DNA from: an uncultured Prevotellaceae bacterium
GTDB taxonomy: Bacteria; Bacteroidota; Bacteroidia; Bacteroidales; Bacteroidaceae
Direction: 5' to 3'
Length of the DNA: 42,689 nucleotides
Assembly: GCA_900319385.1 (NCBI GenBank)
Contig: ONOG01000029.1
Location: forward strand, 7,614-50,302
In this document: piece by piece, positions 31,834 through 39,393 of the stretch
Layout: every line of letters begins with the position of its first letter
Position numbering within the stretch: the first letter of the stretch is position 1
The notes under the pieces: generated by a model
Database searches by the model: none
The model's input: the letters and a program-made list of their open reading frames with translations, nothing else
What the model was told of the DNA's origin: nothing
Made by a program: the position numbers and the translations under genes

Positions 31834-32754
31834 ATGGATGAGAAGAGCACAGAAAAAGCTGTTTTGTATCGTTATCGCAGCATACAGAAATGTCTGTCGG
31901 AGGGTGTTAGTTTTCTGACCGACCACTTCCTGCAGTTCGTCCGCCTGACCTTGCCTGTGAGCATCCCCTTTGCCGTCGTCGTGGCGGCATTGATCTACCT
32001 GGCCTGCGACGTGACCATCGTAACCGACGGCACGTTGCTGATGGCTGTGGTGGGTGGTTTGACGGGGCTGACCGTCGCCCTCACGTCGGTCTATATCGCA
32101 CTGATTTATCGTCTGTTGCAGTTGCAGGACGAGGGATGCGACATGAAGGGCCTGACCTTCCGCCGTCTGTATGGGAAACGGCTTTGGCCGATGGCACTCA
32201 AGGCGTTGGCTGTCAGTCTGCTGATTTCGCTGGCCACAACCCTGCTCTGTCTGGCGATGCAGCACATTCTGCGCTTGCCCGAAGACGACGTGCTGCTGAC
32301 GACGGCGTCGAAGGTCGTCGGACTTGTGGTCATCGCGCTGGTGGCCATTGCCGTGCTGACGCCGGTCACGCTCTGCACGCCTGGTGCCTTGCTCGGCGAA
32401 GGACGCTTTTTCAGCAATGTCTGGACGGCCTACAAATGGGGCTGGCGACGCTGGGGCAAGGTTTTCTCCCTCAATTTGCTCGTCGGCATCATCGTGTGGG
32501 TTGTGAGCACGTTGCTCTTTGCGCCCGCCATTGTCGTGGGTCTGATGCAGCGCAATGCCACGATGAGCATCATGGGAGGCGATGCCGTTGACCTGCCGGC
32601 CTCGTTCGGATTCTGGGTGGCTGTGGTGTTCATTCTCTCCGCCTTCGTCTATACCTTATTATTATGGCTGCAACATGTTCCCTTGGCCTATCAGTATGCC
32701 ACCGCCAAAGTCAGCGTCGATGAGGAGCAGAGCCAGAAGAAACCGATGATATAA
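31834..32754 (+). CDS. Multi-pass membrane protein of unknown function
   Basis: A 306-residue integral membrane protein without signal peptide. Hydrophobic segments are seen at about 40-60, 68-90, 128-148, 164-190, 218-242 and 262-285. A basic loop FRRLYGKRLWP lies in the middle, followed by GEGRFFSNVWTAYKWGWRRWGKVF. It resembles uncharacterised Bacteroidales membrane proteins; no transport or enzyme signature was recognised. It is divergent from the oxidoreductase and upstream of rlmD on the same strand, with a 138-base gap that holds an inverted repeat. Confidence 0.75.
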   Translation: MDEKSTEKAVLYRYRSIQKCLSEGVSFLTDHFLQFVRLTLPVSIPFAVVVAALIYLACDVTIVTDGTLLMAVVGGLTGLTVALTSVYIALIYRLLQLQDEGCDMKGLTFRRLYGKRLWPMALKALAVSLLISLATTLLCLAMQHILRLPEDDVLLTTASKVVGLVVIALVAIAVLTPVTLCTPGALLGEGRFFSNVWTAYKWGWRRWGKVFSLNLLVGIIVWVVSTLLFAPAIVVGLMQRNATMSIMGGDAVDLPASFGFWVAVVFILSAFVYTLLLWLQHVPLAYQYATAKVSVDEEQSQKKPMI

Positions 32755-32762
32755 TTTGGATG

Positions 32763-32868
32763 TGAAGCGATTGACGTGAAGCGTGGAGCGTGACGTGTGA
32801 GGCGAAGACGACTGCCATCTCTTCACGACAGCGTAGCGTTCCCTTCACACCTCACGTCAGTCGCTTCA
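32763..32868. repeat. GTGAAGCG-type inverted repeat
   Basis: The arms TGAAGCGATTGACGTGA (32763-32779) and TCACGTCAGTCGCTTCA (32852-32868) pair over 17 bases with one mismatch, and the word GTGAAGCG recurs around both arms. It lies just before rlmD and could be a dispersed repeat or an mRNA processing hairpin. Confidence 0.6.
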
Positions 32869-32892
32869 CGCTTCACGTTCAACGAATGGATT

Positions 32893-34407
32893 ATGCGTAA
32901 GAAGAAACCACTTCCTCTGTTAGAAAACATAGAAATCACTGCCGTTGCAGCCGAGGGTAAAGCGCTGGCAAGGGTGGACGACCGTGTGGTGTTTGTGCCC
33001 TTCGTGGTGCCAGGCGACGTATGCGACCTGCAGGTGACGCGCAAGAAGAACAGCTACATGGAGGCCACGGCCGTGCGCATCCACAAACGGAGCGAGCTGC
33101 GTGCCGAACCCTTTTGCCCGCACTTCGGCGTGTGTGGCGGTTGCAAGTGGCAATGCCTGAAATACGAAGAGCAGCTTCGTGCCAAGCAGCAGCAAGTGCA
33201 GGACGCCCTGCAGCGCATCGGCAAGGTCGAGCTGCCCGAGATTTCGCCCATCCTGGGCAGCAAGCACATACGGGAGTACCGCAACAAGCTGGAGTTCGGC
33301 TTTTCCAACCGCCGATGGCTCACCGACGAGGAGGTGAAGGCCAATCAGCAGTATGACGTGCGTGATGCCCTGGGTTTCCACATCACGGGGGCCTTCGACA
33401 AGATTCTCGACATCACCGAGTGTCACCTCATGGACGACGTGCAGAACCGCATTCGCAACGACATCCGCCAGTATGCCCTGCAGCATGGACTTTCGTTCTA
33501 CGACCTGCGTCTCAACCAGGGTTTGCTGCGCTCGCTCATGGTTCGCAATTCTAACACCGGCGAACTGATGCTCCTCGTCCAGTTCCGTATCGAAACGCCG
33601 GAAGAACAGCAGCAGGCGATGGCGCTCATGCAGCACCTGGCCGACACGTTCCCTGAAATCACCTCGCTCCTCTACGTCGATAACCACAAGTGCAATGACA
33701 CGTTCGGCGACCAGGAAGTGGTGGTGTTTAAGGGTACGGAACATATATATGAGGAAATGGATGCAGGCGATGGCTCTCTCCCCCTTCCGGGGGGAGACGG
33801 AGGGGATGGGGGTGAAAAATCTCTCCCCCTTCCGGGGGGAGACGGAGGGGGGCTCTTGCGCTTCAAGGTCGGTCCCAAGTCGTTCTACCAGACCAACACC
33901 GAGCAGGCCTACGAGCTCTACCGCGTGGCGCGCGAGTTTGCAGGACTCACGGGCAACGAACTGGTCTATGACCTCTACACCGGCACCGGCACCATTGCCA
34001 ACTTCGTGGCGCGGCAGGCACGCCAGGTCGTCGGCATCGAGTATGTGCCCGAAGCCATCGAGGACGCCAAGGTGAACTCTCAACTCAATCATATCGAGAA
34101 CACGCTGTTCTACGCCGGCGACATGAAGGACATCCTCACGCAGGAGTTCATCGACCGCCACGGCCGTCCCGACGTCATAATCACCGACCCGCCGCGCGCC
34201 GGAATGCACGCCGACGTGATCGAAACCATCAAGCAGGCTGCGCCGCGCCGCATCGTCTATGTCTCGTGCAACCCTGCCACGCAGGCCCGCGACCTCCAGC
34301 TCCTTGATGCCGACTACCGCGTCGCCCGTGTCCAGCCCGTCGATATGTTCCCCCACACCCAGCACGTCGAAAATGTCGTGTTGCTCGAAAAACGTCAGAT
34401 TCAATGA
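32893..34407 (+). CDS. rlmD: 23S rRNA (uracil-5-)-methyltransferase, RlmD/RumA type
   Basis: SAM-dependent tRNA/rRNA uracil-C5 methyltransferase of the TrmA/RlmD family. From the ATG at 32893 it has 504 residues: an N-terminal TRAM domain (about 12-70), a 4Fe-4S cysteine cluster (CPHFGVCGGCKWQC, about 76-89), the SAM motif YDLYTGTGTIANF, DPPRAGMH, and the catalytic Cys in VYVSCNPATQARDL. Residues about 291-321, between the central domain and the methyltransferase domain, are encoded by two copies of a GC-rich repeat (SLPLPGGDGG twice) that family members lack. The stop overlaps the next gene by ATGA. Confidence 0.92.
   Translation: MRKKKPLPLLENIEITAVAAEGKALARVDDRVVFVPFVVPGDVCDLQVTRKKNSYMEATAVRIHKRSELRAEPFCPHFGVCGGCKWQCLKYEEQLRAKQQQVQDALQRIGKVELPEISPILGSKHIREYRNKLEFGFSNRRWLTDEEVKANQQYDVRDALGFHITGAFDKILDITECHLMDDVQNRIRNDIRQYALQHGLSFYDLRLNQGLLRSLMVRNSNTGELMLLVQFRIETPEEQQQAMALMQHLADTFPEITSLLYVDNHKCNDTFGDQEVVVFKGTEHIYEEMDAGDGSLPLPGGDGGDGGEKSLPLPGGDGGGLLRFKVGPKSFYQTNTEQAYELYRVAREFAGLTGNELVYDLYTGTGTIANFVARQARQVVGIEYVPEAIEDAKVNSQLNHIENTLFYAGDMKDILTQEFIDRHGRPDVIITDPPRAGMHADVIETIKQAAPRRIVYVSCNPATQARDLQLLDADYRVARVQPVDMFPHTQHVENVVLLEKRQIQ
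33776..33850 (+). repeat. Two identical 30-bp REP-like repeats in frame inside rlmD
   Basis: 33776-33805 and 33821-33850 are identical and 45 bp apart (15 codons). Each can form a hairpin (TCTCCCCC with GGGGGAGA around TTCC). The G-rich strand is the mRNA strand and could also fold into a quadruplex. Related sequences occur at 13923-14001 and 39337-39375. Confidence 0.85.
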
Positions 34408-35324
34408 GACACAACAACCAGGCGTCGCAGGAATACTACAACCGAAAGCTCGCCAATCACTACAAGGACTATGCCGTGAAGGAAGCCGGCGAACTGCTCG
34501 ACTTCCTCATGTCGGCCGTGACCAGCGGCAACCGCACCCGCGCCAAGCAGCTGCTTGCGCAGAAGATGGTCTATGTCGATAAGGTCATCACCACCCAGTA
34601 CAACGAACCCCTGCGCCCCGGACAGCTCGTCCAGATTGCCAGCCGTGGCAACCTGCACGCCCTGCATAGCAAGTTTGTCCGCATCGTCTATGAAGATGCC
34701 TTCCTGCTGGTCGTCGATAAGGCCCCGGGCATCCTCACCAATGCACCGCTCGATGGCCGCGAAAACTCCATCAAGCGCATCCTCGACGAATACCTGCGCC
34801 GCGGAAAGCGTCCCGTCACCTCGCACACCGTCCACCGTCTCGACCGCTACACCTCGGGACTGATGCTCTTTGCCAAGCGGCGCGATGTGCAGGAAGCGTT
34901 CATCAACGACTGGCAGGACCTCATCCTCGACCGCCGCTACCAGGCCGTCGTCGAGGGCCGCATGGAGCGCGACAGCGGCACCGTCCGCTCGTGGCTCTAC
35001 GACGACAAGCGCTTCATGACCCACTCCTCGCCCGTCGAGACCGAGGGCAGCCGACTCGCCATCACCCACTTCCGCACCCTTCAGTGCGCCGACGACTGTT
35101 CGCTGGTTGAGTTTCGTCTGGAGACAGGCCGAAAGAACCAGATCCGTGTGCACATGCAGGACATCGGCCATCCCGTGGTCGGCGACCTCAAGTACGGCGC
35201 ACAGACCGACCCCGTCGGCCGAGTCTGCCTCCATGCCTGCCGCATCGCCTTCGTCCATCCCATCACTCAGGAGCAGTTGCAGTTCGACTCGCCCATCCCG
35301 GAAGTATTTCGCGGACTTTTGTAA
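34404..35324 (+). CDS. RluA-family pseudouridine synthase
   Basis: A 306-residue enzyme that isomerises uridine to pseudouridine in rRNA or tRNA. The N-terminal part (about 30-90) is S4-like (AKQLLAQKMVYVDKVITTQ). The catalytic Asp lies in the family motif HRLDRYTSGLMLFAK (about 147-161), and RRYQAVVEG, RKNQIRVHMQDIGHPVVGDLKYG and CLHACRIAFVHP follow, all typical of RluA/RluD. The target site is not determined by sequence. It starts inside the rlmD stop codon (ATGA), so two RNA-modifying enzymes are translationally coupled. Confidence 0.93.
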   Translation: MRHNNQASQEYYNRKLANHYKDYAVKEAGELLDFLMSAVTSGNRTRAKQLLAQKMVYVDKVITTQYNEPLRPGQLVQIASRGNLHALHSKFVRIVYEDAFLLVVDKAPGILTNAPLDGRENSIKRILDEYLRRGKRPVTSHTVHRLDRYTSGLMLFAKRRDVQEAFINDWQDLILDRRYQAVVEGRMERDSGTVRSWLYDDKRFMTHSSPVETEGSRLAITHFRTLQCADDCSLVEFRLETGRKNQIRVHMQDIGHPVVGDLKYGAQTDPVGRVCLHACRIAFVHPITQEQLQFDSPIPEVFRGLL

Positions 35325-35409
35325 ATATTGCTTCGTATGAGAACCAATATTCTTATGGAGTAAATGTAAAACAAATATTCGTGTTGTTGTAAATTGATTG
35401 TTGGTTAAA

Positions 35410-37986
35410 ATGTTGTTGTACATTATAATTGTCATTATTTTGGTGGTTGCTATTTTTTCTTTGTTTGTGGCAAAGAGAATAATGTATAACAAGCAATCAT
35501 CCTTGTTGGATGATAAAATAATTAATTTACCCGTCTATCATAGTGTTCCTAATTTAAATAATCAAACTCTATCTCGATTAGAAGTCATTTTAGAATATAA
35601 ATTTTCCAACCATATTATTACAGGGACGGAAAAAAAGTCTTTTTCGCAACAATTTTCTTCAATATATGATGAAGCCTGTACTTTGAGAAAGAAACAGGCT
35701 TTTTTCAGAATAAAACCCTCTGCTCTTCTTCTAAGATTGATTAACGATGTTAGTTCAATTAATAACTTGGTAAATGGTCATAATGAAAGAGTAATTCGTG
35801 AAAGACTTGAAAACAATAGAGAGTTTTTTGATCATTGTTTATCATATCCACTTGACGAACAACAACGACGGTCAATTGTTTCTGAAGAGAATAATTGTTT
35901 AGTTGTAAGTAGTGCAGGCTGTGGAAAGACGTCTTCTATAGTTGGAAAAGTTAAATATTTAATAGAGCGTCAGGGGGTTAATCCTAAACGGATTCTATTG
36001 ATAAGTTATACCAATAAGGCTGCTGCAGAATTGACGGAAAGATTGGGCGTGTCTGGATTGAGAGGTTATACCTTTCATAAATTAGCGCTCGAGCTGATAG
36101 GTCAAGTGACAGGGAAAAAACCAAGTATTTGTGATAATACTGATGCTTTATTTATAAGGATTTTTCACCAACTTTTAGCGGATAACCTTTTTCAAAAGGC
36201 TATCGTTGAATATTTTATAGACTATCAGGTTCAGCAAGAAGAGTGGGAAAAGTTTAAACAAAATAGACGTAATTATCTATCTGAACAAAAATCGACTCGT
36301 ATTAAAGCCTTGCTTCCCGATATGGATGGGAATGATATTTTTGTAAAAAGTCATCAAGAACAAACCATTTGTTTTGTATTAGCATCATTAGGTGTGAAAT
36401 TTAGATATGAAGAACCTTACGAGTATCAAGTTGCAGATGAAATGCATTCTCAATATAAACCAGACTTTTCTATCTATTACGATAAGAATGGTAAACAAAG
36501 ACGTATCTATTTGGAGCATTTTGGTGTTGACGAACATGGTATGGTGCCAAGTTGGTTTGCGAAGGATAAGGGTATTACCTATGAGGAGGCCAACAAAAAA
36601 TATGGTGATGGAATTACATGGAAAAGAAGAGTTCATCAAAAATATGATACTACACTCATAGAAACATCTAGTGCAGATTTCCATTATTCAATTATTAGAG
36701 AAAAATTGCGTTCTATGTTGATAAAGGTGGGAGTGCCAATAGAAAACCATACCGATGAAGAACTTTACAATATGGTATTACCCAAGGATAGTGACAAAGA
36801 GAAGGCTTTTATACGATTGGTGGTAACCTTTATTACTTTGCTAAAATCGAGTTGCAAAAGTATTGATGATGTTTTAATGCGTGTGAATGACGAACGGAGT
36901 AGTTTTATTATACAAAGCATTTTTAGGCCTGTATATGAAAAGTATGTTGAAACGTTGAAACACATGGGGCAGATTGATTTTATAGATGCTATCTTGTGTG
37001 CGACTCAACTTGTTAATTCTTCAAGCCCAATTTCCTATGATTATATCATTGTTGACGAATTTCAAGATATTTCTATTGACCGTTACCTTTTTTTGAAAGC
37101 CTTACGTGATAGTAATCCACCGGCTAAAATCTATTGCGTTGGTGATGACTGGCAGTCCATATATCGATTCTCTGGAAGTGATATGGCTTTATTTAATCAA
37201 TTTGCAGATTATTTTGGCCCAACAGAAATTAATAAAATTGAAACGACGTATAGATTTGGAGAGCCTCTTGTGACTCAGTCTTCTCAATTTATTCAGAAAA
37301 ATAAGGCACAGATAAGTAAAAAGATTCATCCCTTCAATCCAGACATAAACACCGAACTTTGTTTCTTTGCTTATGAGCGAAGTCGCTATTGTGAATTCAT
37401 TGCTCAGTTGGTGGCTGACATACCTTCAAATAAGTCAATTTTCTTATTGGGACGTTATTCGTTTGATGATTACTATCTGTCTTTTACTTTTAAGAGCATC
37501 AAGGAAAATGGCAAGTTCTATTATGTGATAGGCAATAGAAAAATCGAATTTTTAACTGTGCACAAGTCAAAGGGATTGGAAGCCGATTATGTGATTCTTT
37601 TACAATGTAACAAAGATACGTACGGTTTTCCATCCATGGTAAATGACGATCCTGTGCTTGATAATGTATTGACGAAAAGCGACCTATACCCATATGGAGA
37701 AGAGCGAAGATTATTTTATGTCGCTATCACACGGGCAAAAATTAAAACGATCGTGTTATATGACCAACGTTTCCCGTCTCTTTTTGTCCAAGAATTCTTA
37801 TACCCCGAGAAAGTGGATGAGGAAAGTTATGTTAAGCACCCAAATGCAAATAAAAGATGGACGCGTGCTGAAGACAATTATTTAATGACACTTCATGGGC
37901 AAGGCAAGAGTATTAGGTATATTGCAGGAAAAATGGGGCGAAGTCAAACGTCAATAGTAATGAGGCTTGGAAAATTAGGTGTTTAA
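35410..37986 (+). CDS. Membrane-anchored UvrD/HelD-like helicase with nuclease-like insert
   Basis: About 858 residues from the ATG at 35410. An N-terminal membrane segment (about 2-21) precedes a superfamily 1A helicase: Q-motif LDEQQRRSIV, Walker A SSAGCGKTSSI (about 167-177), LLISYTNKAAAEL, DEFQDIS (about 547), GDDWQSIYRFSGSD, FLTVHKSKGLEADYVIL and RRLFYVAITRAK. Between the first and second motif sets a large insert holds a PD-(D/E)XK-like pattern (YKPDFSIY about 346, YLEHFG about 364, WKRR about 398). A C-terminal Myb/SANT-like module (about 813-858, RWTRAEDNYLM...GRSQTSIVMRLGKLG) may bind DNA. The gene is very AT-rich (18 of 60 G+C at 36121-36180, against 43 of 60 at 34921-34980), suggesting horizontal acquisition. 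Confidence 0.85.
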   Translation: MLLYIIIVIILVVAIFSLFVAKRIMYNKQSSLLDDKIINLPVYHSVPNLNNQTLSRLEVILEYKFSNHIITGTEKKSFSQQFSSIYDEACTLRKKQAFFRIKPSALLLRLINDVSSINNLVNGHNERVIRERLENNREFFDHCLSYPLDEQQRRSIVSEENNCLVVSSAGCGKTSSIVGKVKYLIERQGVNPKRILLISYTNKAAAELTERLGVSGLRGYTFHKLALELIGQVTGKKPSICDNTDALFIRIFHQLLADNLFQKAIVEYFIDYQVQQEEWEKFKQNRRNYLSEQKSTRIKALLPDMDGNDIFVKSHQEQTICFVLASLGVKFRYEEPYEYQVADEMHSQYKPDFSIYYDKNGKQRRIYLEHFGVDEHGMVPSWFAKDKGITYEEANKKYGDGITWKRRVHQKYDTTLIETSSADFHYSIIREKLRSMLIKVGVPIENHTDEELYNMVLPKDSDKEKAFIRLVVTFITLLKSSCKSIDDVLMRVNDERSSFIIQSIFRPVYEKYVETLKHMGQIDFIDAILCATQLVNSSSPISYDYIIVDEFQDISIDRYLFLKALRDSNPPAKIYCVGDDWQSIYRFSGSDMALFNQFADYFGPTEINKIETTYRFGEPLVTQSSQFIQKNKAQISKKIHPFNPDINTELCFFAYERSRYCEFIAQLVADIPSNKSIFLLGRYSFDDYYLSFTFKSIKENGKFYYVIGNRKIEFLTVHKSKGLEADYVILLQCNKDTYGFPSMVNDDPVLDNVLTKSDLYPYGEERRLFYVAITRAKIKTIVLYDQRFPSLFVQEFLYPEKVDEESYVKHPNANKRWTRAEDNYLMTLHGQGKSIRYIAGKMGRSQTSIVMRLGKLGV

Positions 37987-38048
37987 TTGATTTTTATTGG
38001 AACTAAGATTTATTCTGCTATTCTCTTTTCTTTTCAGAAGATTATTTG

Positions 38049-38056
38049 TAACTTTG
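38049..38056 (+). promoter_or_regulatory. -7 element of prs
   Basis: TAACTTTG matches the consensus and lies 40 bases before the prs ATG; the -33 region is T-rich (TTTTC) rather than exact TTTG. Confidence 0.6.
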
Positions 38057-38095
38057 TAGCGGAAAAAGATAATTCCCTATTCACATTTCTTCTCA

Positions 38096-39034
38096 ATGAG
38101 TGACACAAGACCGTTTAAGGTGTTTTCAGGCACGAAGTCGCGGTATCTCGCCGAGCGCATTTGCCAGCAGCTCGGATGCCCGTTGGGCAACATGATCATC
38201 ACGCACTTCGCCGACGGCGAGTTTGCTGTCAGTTTTGAGGAATCCATCCGTGGCAACGATGTCTTCCTCGTTCAGTCAACCTTCCCCAACAGCGACAACC
38301 TCATGGAACTGCTGCTCATGATCGACGCAGCCAAACGTGCATCGGCACGCAGCATCGTTGCTGTGTGCCCTTATTTTGGCTGGGCGCGTCAGGACCGCAA
38401 GGACAAGCCGCGCGTAAGCATCGGTGCCAAGCTCGTGGCCGACATGCTCGGCGTGGCAGGCATCAACCGTCTGATCACGATGGACCTGCACGCCGACCAG
38501 ATTCAGGGCTTCTTCGATGTGCCCGTCGATCACCTCTACGGTTCGCTCGTGCTCATCGACTACATCCGCCAGCTGCAGCTCCCCGACCTTGTCATCGCCA
38601 CCCCCGACGTCGGCGGTTCCAAGCGTGCTGCCCTCTACTCCAAGCGTCTCGGTGTGCCCCTCGTGCTATGCAACAAGGTGCGTGAGCGCGCCAACGTGGT
38701 CAGCAGCATACAGATCATTGGCGACGTCGCCGGCAAGAACGTCGTGCTCGTCGATGACATCGTCGATACGGCAGGCACGATGGTCAAGGCTGCCGACGAG
38801 ATGATGAAGGCAGGCGCCAAGAGTGTGCGTGCCGTGGCGAGCCACTGCGTGATGAGCGATCCGGCGAGCGACCGTGTGCAGCAGTCGTCGCTCGAGGAAA
38901 TCGTCTTCACCGACTCCATCCCCTATTCGCTGAAGTGCGCCAAGGTGAAGCAACTCTCGGTGGCCGAGATGTTCGCCCGTGCCATCCGCTGTGTCGAGTC
39001 GAACAACAGCGTGAGCGAGGCTTTCAACTTCTGA
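38096..39034 (+). CDS. prs: Ribose-phosphate pyrophosphokinase
   Basis: Makes PRPP from ribose-5-phosphate and ATP, feeding nucleotide, His and Trp synthesis. The 312-residue protein has FADGEFAVSFEESIRGNDVFLVQST, the ATP-binding YFGWARQDRKDKPRVSIGAKL, the divalent-cation region TMDLHADQIQGFFDVPVDHLYG, and the PRPP loop VVLVDDIVDTAGTM (about 215-228). It has its own -7 element and normal GC content, in contrast with the helicase gene just upstream. Confidence 0.97.
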   Translation: MSDTRPFKVFSGTKSRYLAERICQQLGCPLGNMIITHFADGEFAVSFEESIRGNDVFLVQSTFPNSDNLMELLLMIDAAKRASARSIVAVCPYFGWARQDRKDKPRVSIGAKLVADMLGVAGINRLITMDLHADQIQGFFDVPVDHLYGSLVLIDYIRQLQLPDLVIATPDVGGSKRAALYSKRLGVPLVLCNKVRERANVVSSIQIIGDVAGKNVVLVDDIVDTAGTMVKAADEMMKAGAKSVRAVASHCVMSDPASDRVQQSSLEEIVFTDSIPYSLKCAKVKQLSVAEMFARAIRCVESNNSVSEAFNF

Positions 39035-39097
39035 TCCTGCGATTGCAACTGCGCCGCTGCGCCCCTAAAACCCGCTGGCGGCGCGGAAGGCGGTCGG

Positions 39098-39219
39098 CGA
39101 GTGTGCGGACTGAACTCAAAATATCATTGATATTTTCAAGAATATCAATGGAATTTGTACAAATCTCAGTGGAATTTGTACGGATATCAATGATATTTTG
39201 AGTTTATTCCGCACACTCG
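39098..39219. repeat. 122-bp palindromic element with four 21-bp tandem units
   Basis: The ends form a long inverted repeat (39098-39133 with 39184-39219, starting CGAGTGTGCGG) with few mismatches. Between and within the arms four units with a 21-bp period start at 39122, 39143, 39164 and 39185 (variants of TATCAATGGAATTTG). It lies downstream of prs between convergent genes. The remaining gene-free stretch to 39393 holds a terminator and a REP-like hairpin. Confidence 0.8.
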
Positions 39220-39290
39220 TTCTGTTTCGTCCGCATCGCGACCGAGAAAACAGTGCGCCGTCAGGACCTTTTTCTGCCCTCTGAAAAGCA

Positions 39291-39326
39291 AAAACCCCTG
39301 CAAGCGTCGTGCCTGCAGGGGCTTTT
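39291..39326. terminator. Bidirectional terminator between prs and the GH43 gene
   Basis: AAAACCCCTGCA (39291-39302) pairs with TGCAGGGG (39314-39321) and TTTT (39323-39326), with one extra C. A-runs to the left and T-runs to the right allow function in both directions. Confidence 0.8.
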
Positions 39327-39336
39327 GGTATCTGCT

Positions 39337-39375
39337 CCCCTCCCTACGAGGGAGGGGCAGTGGGTGGGTCCGGAG
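39337..39375. repeat. REP-like GC-rich hairpin
   Basis: A perfect palindrome CCCCTCCCT-ACG-AGGGAGGGG (39337-39357) is followed by a G-rich tail (TGGGTGGGTCCGGAGGG). It is the free-standing version of the repeats seen in frame in rlmD and the HhH gene. Confidence 0.65.
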
Positions 39376-39393
39376 GGATGGATGCGGCTTTTT

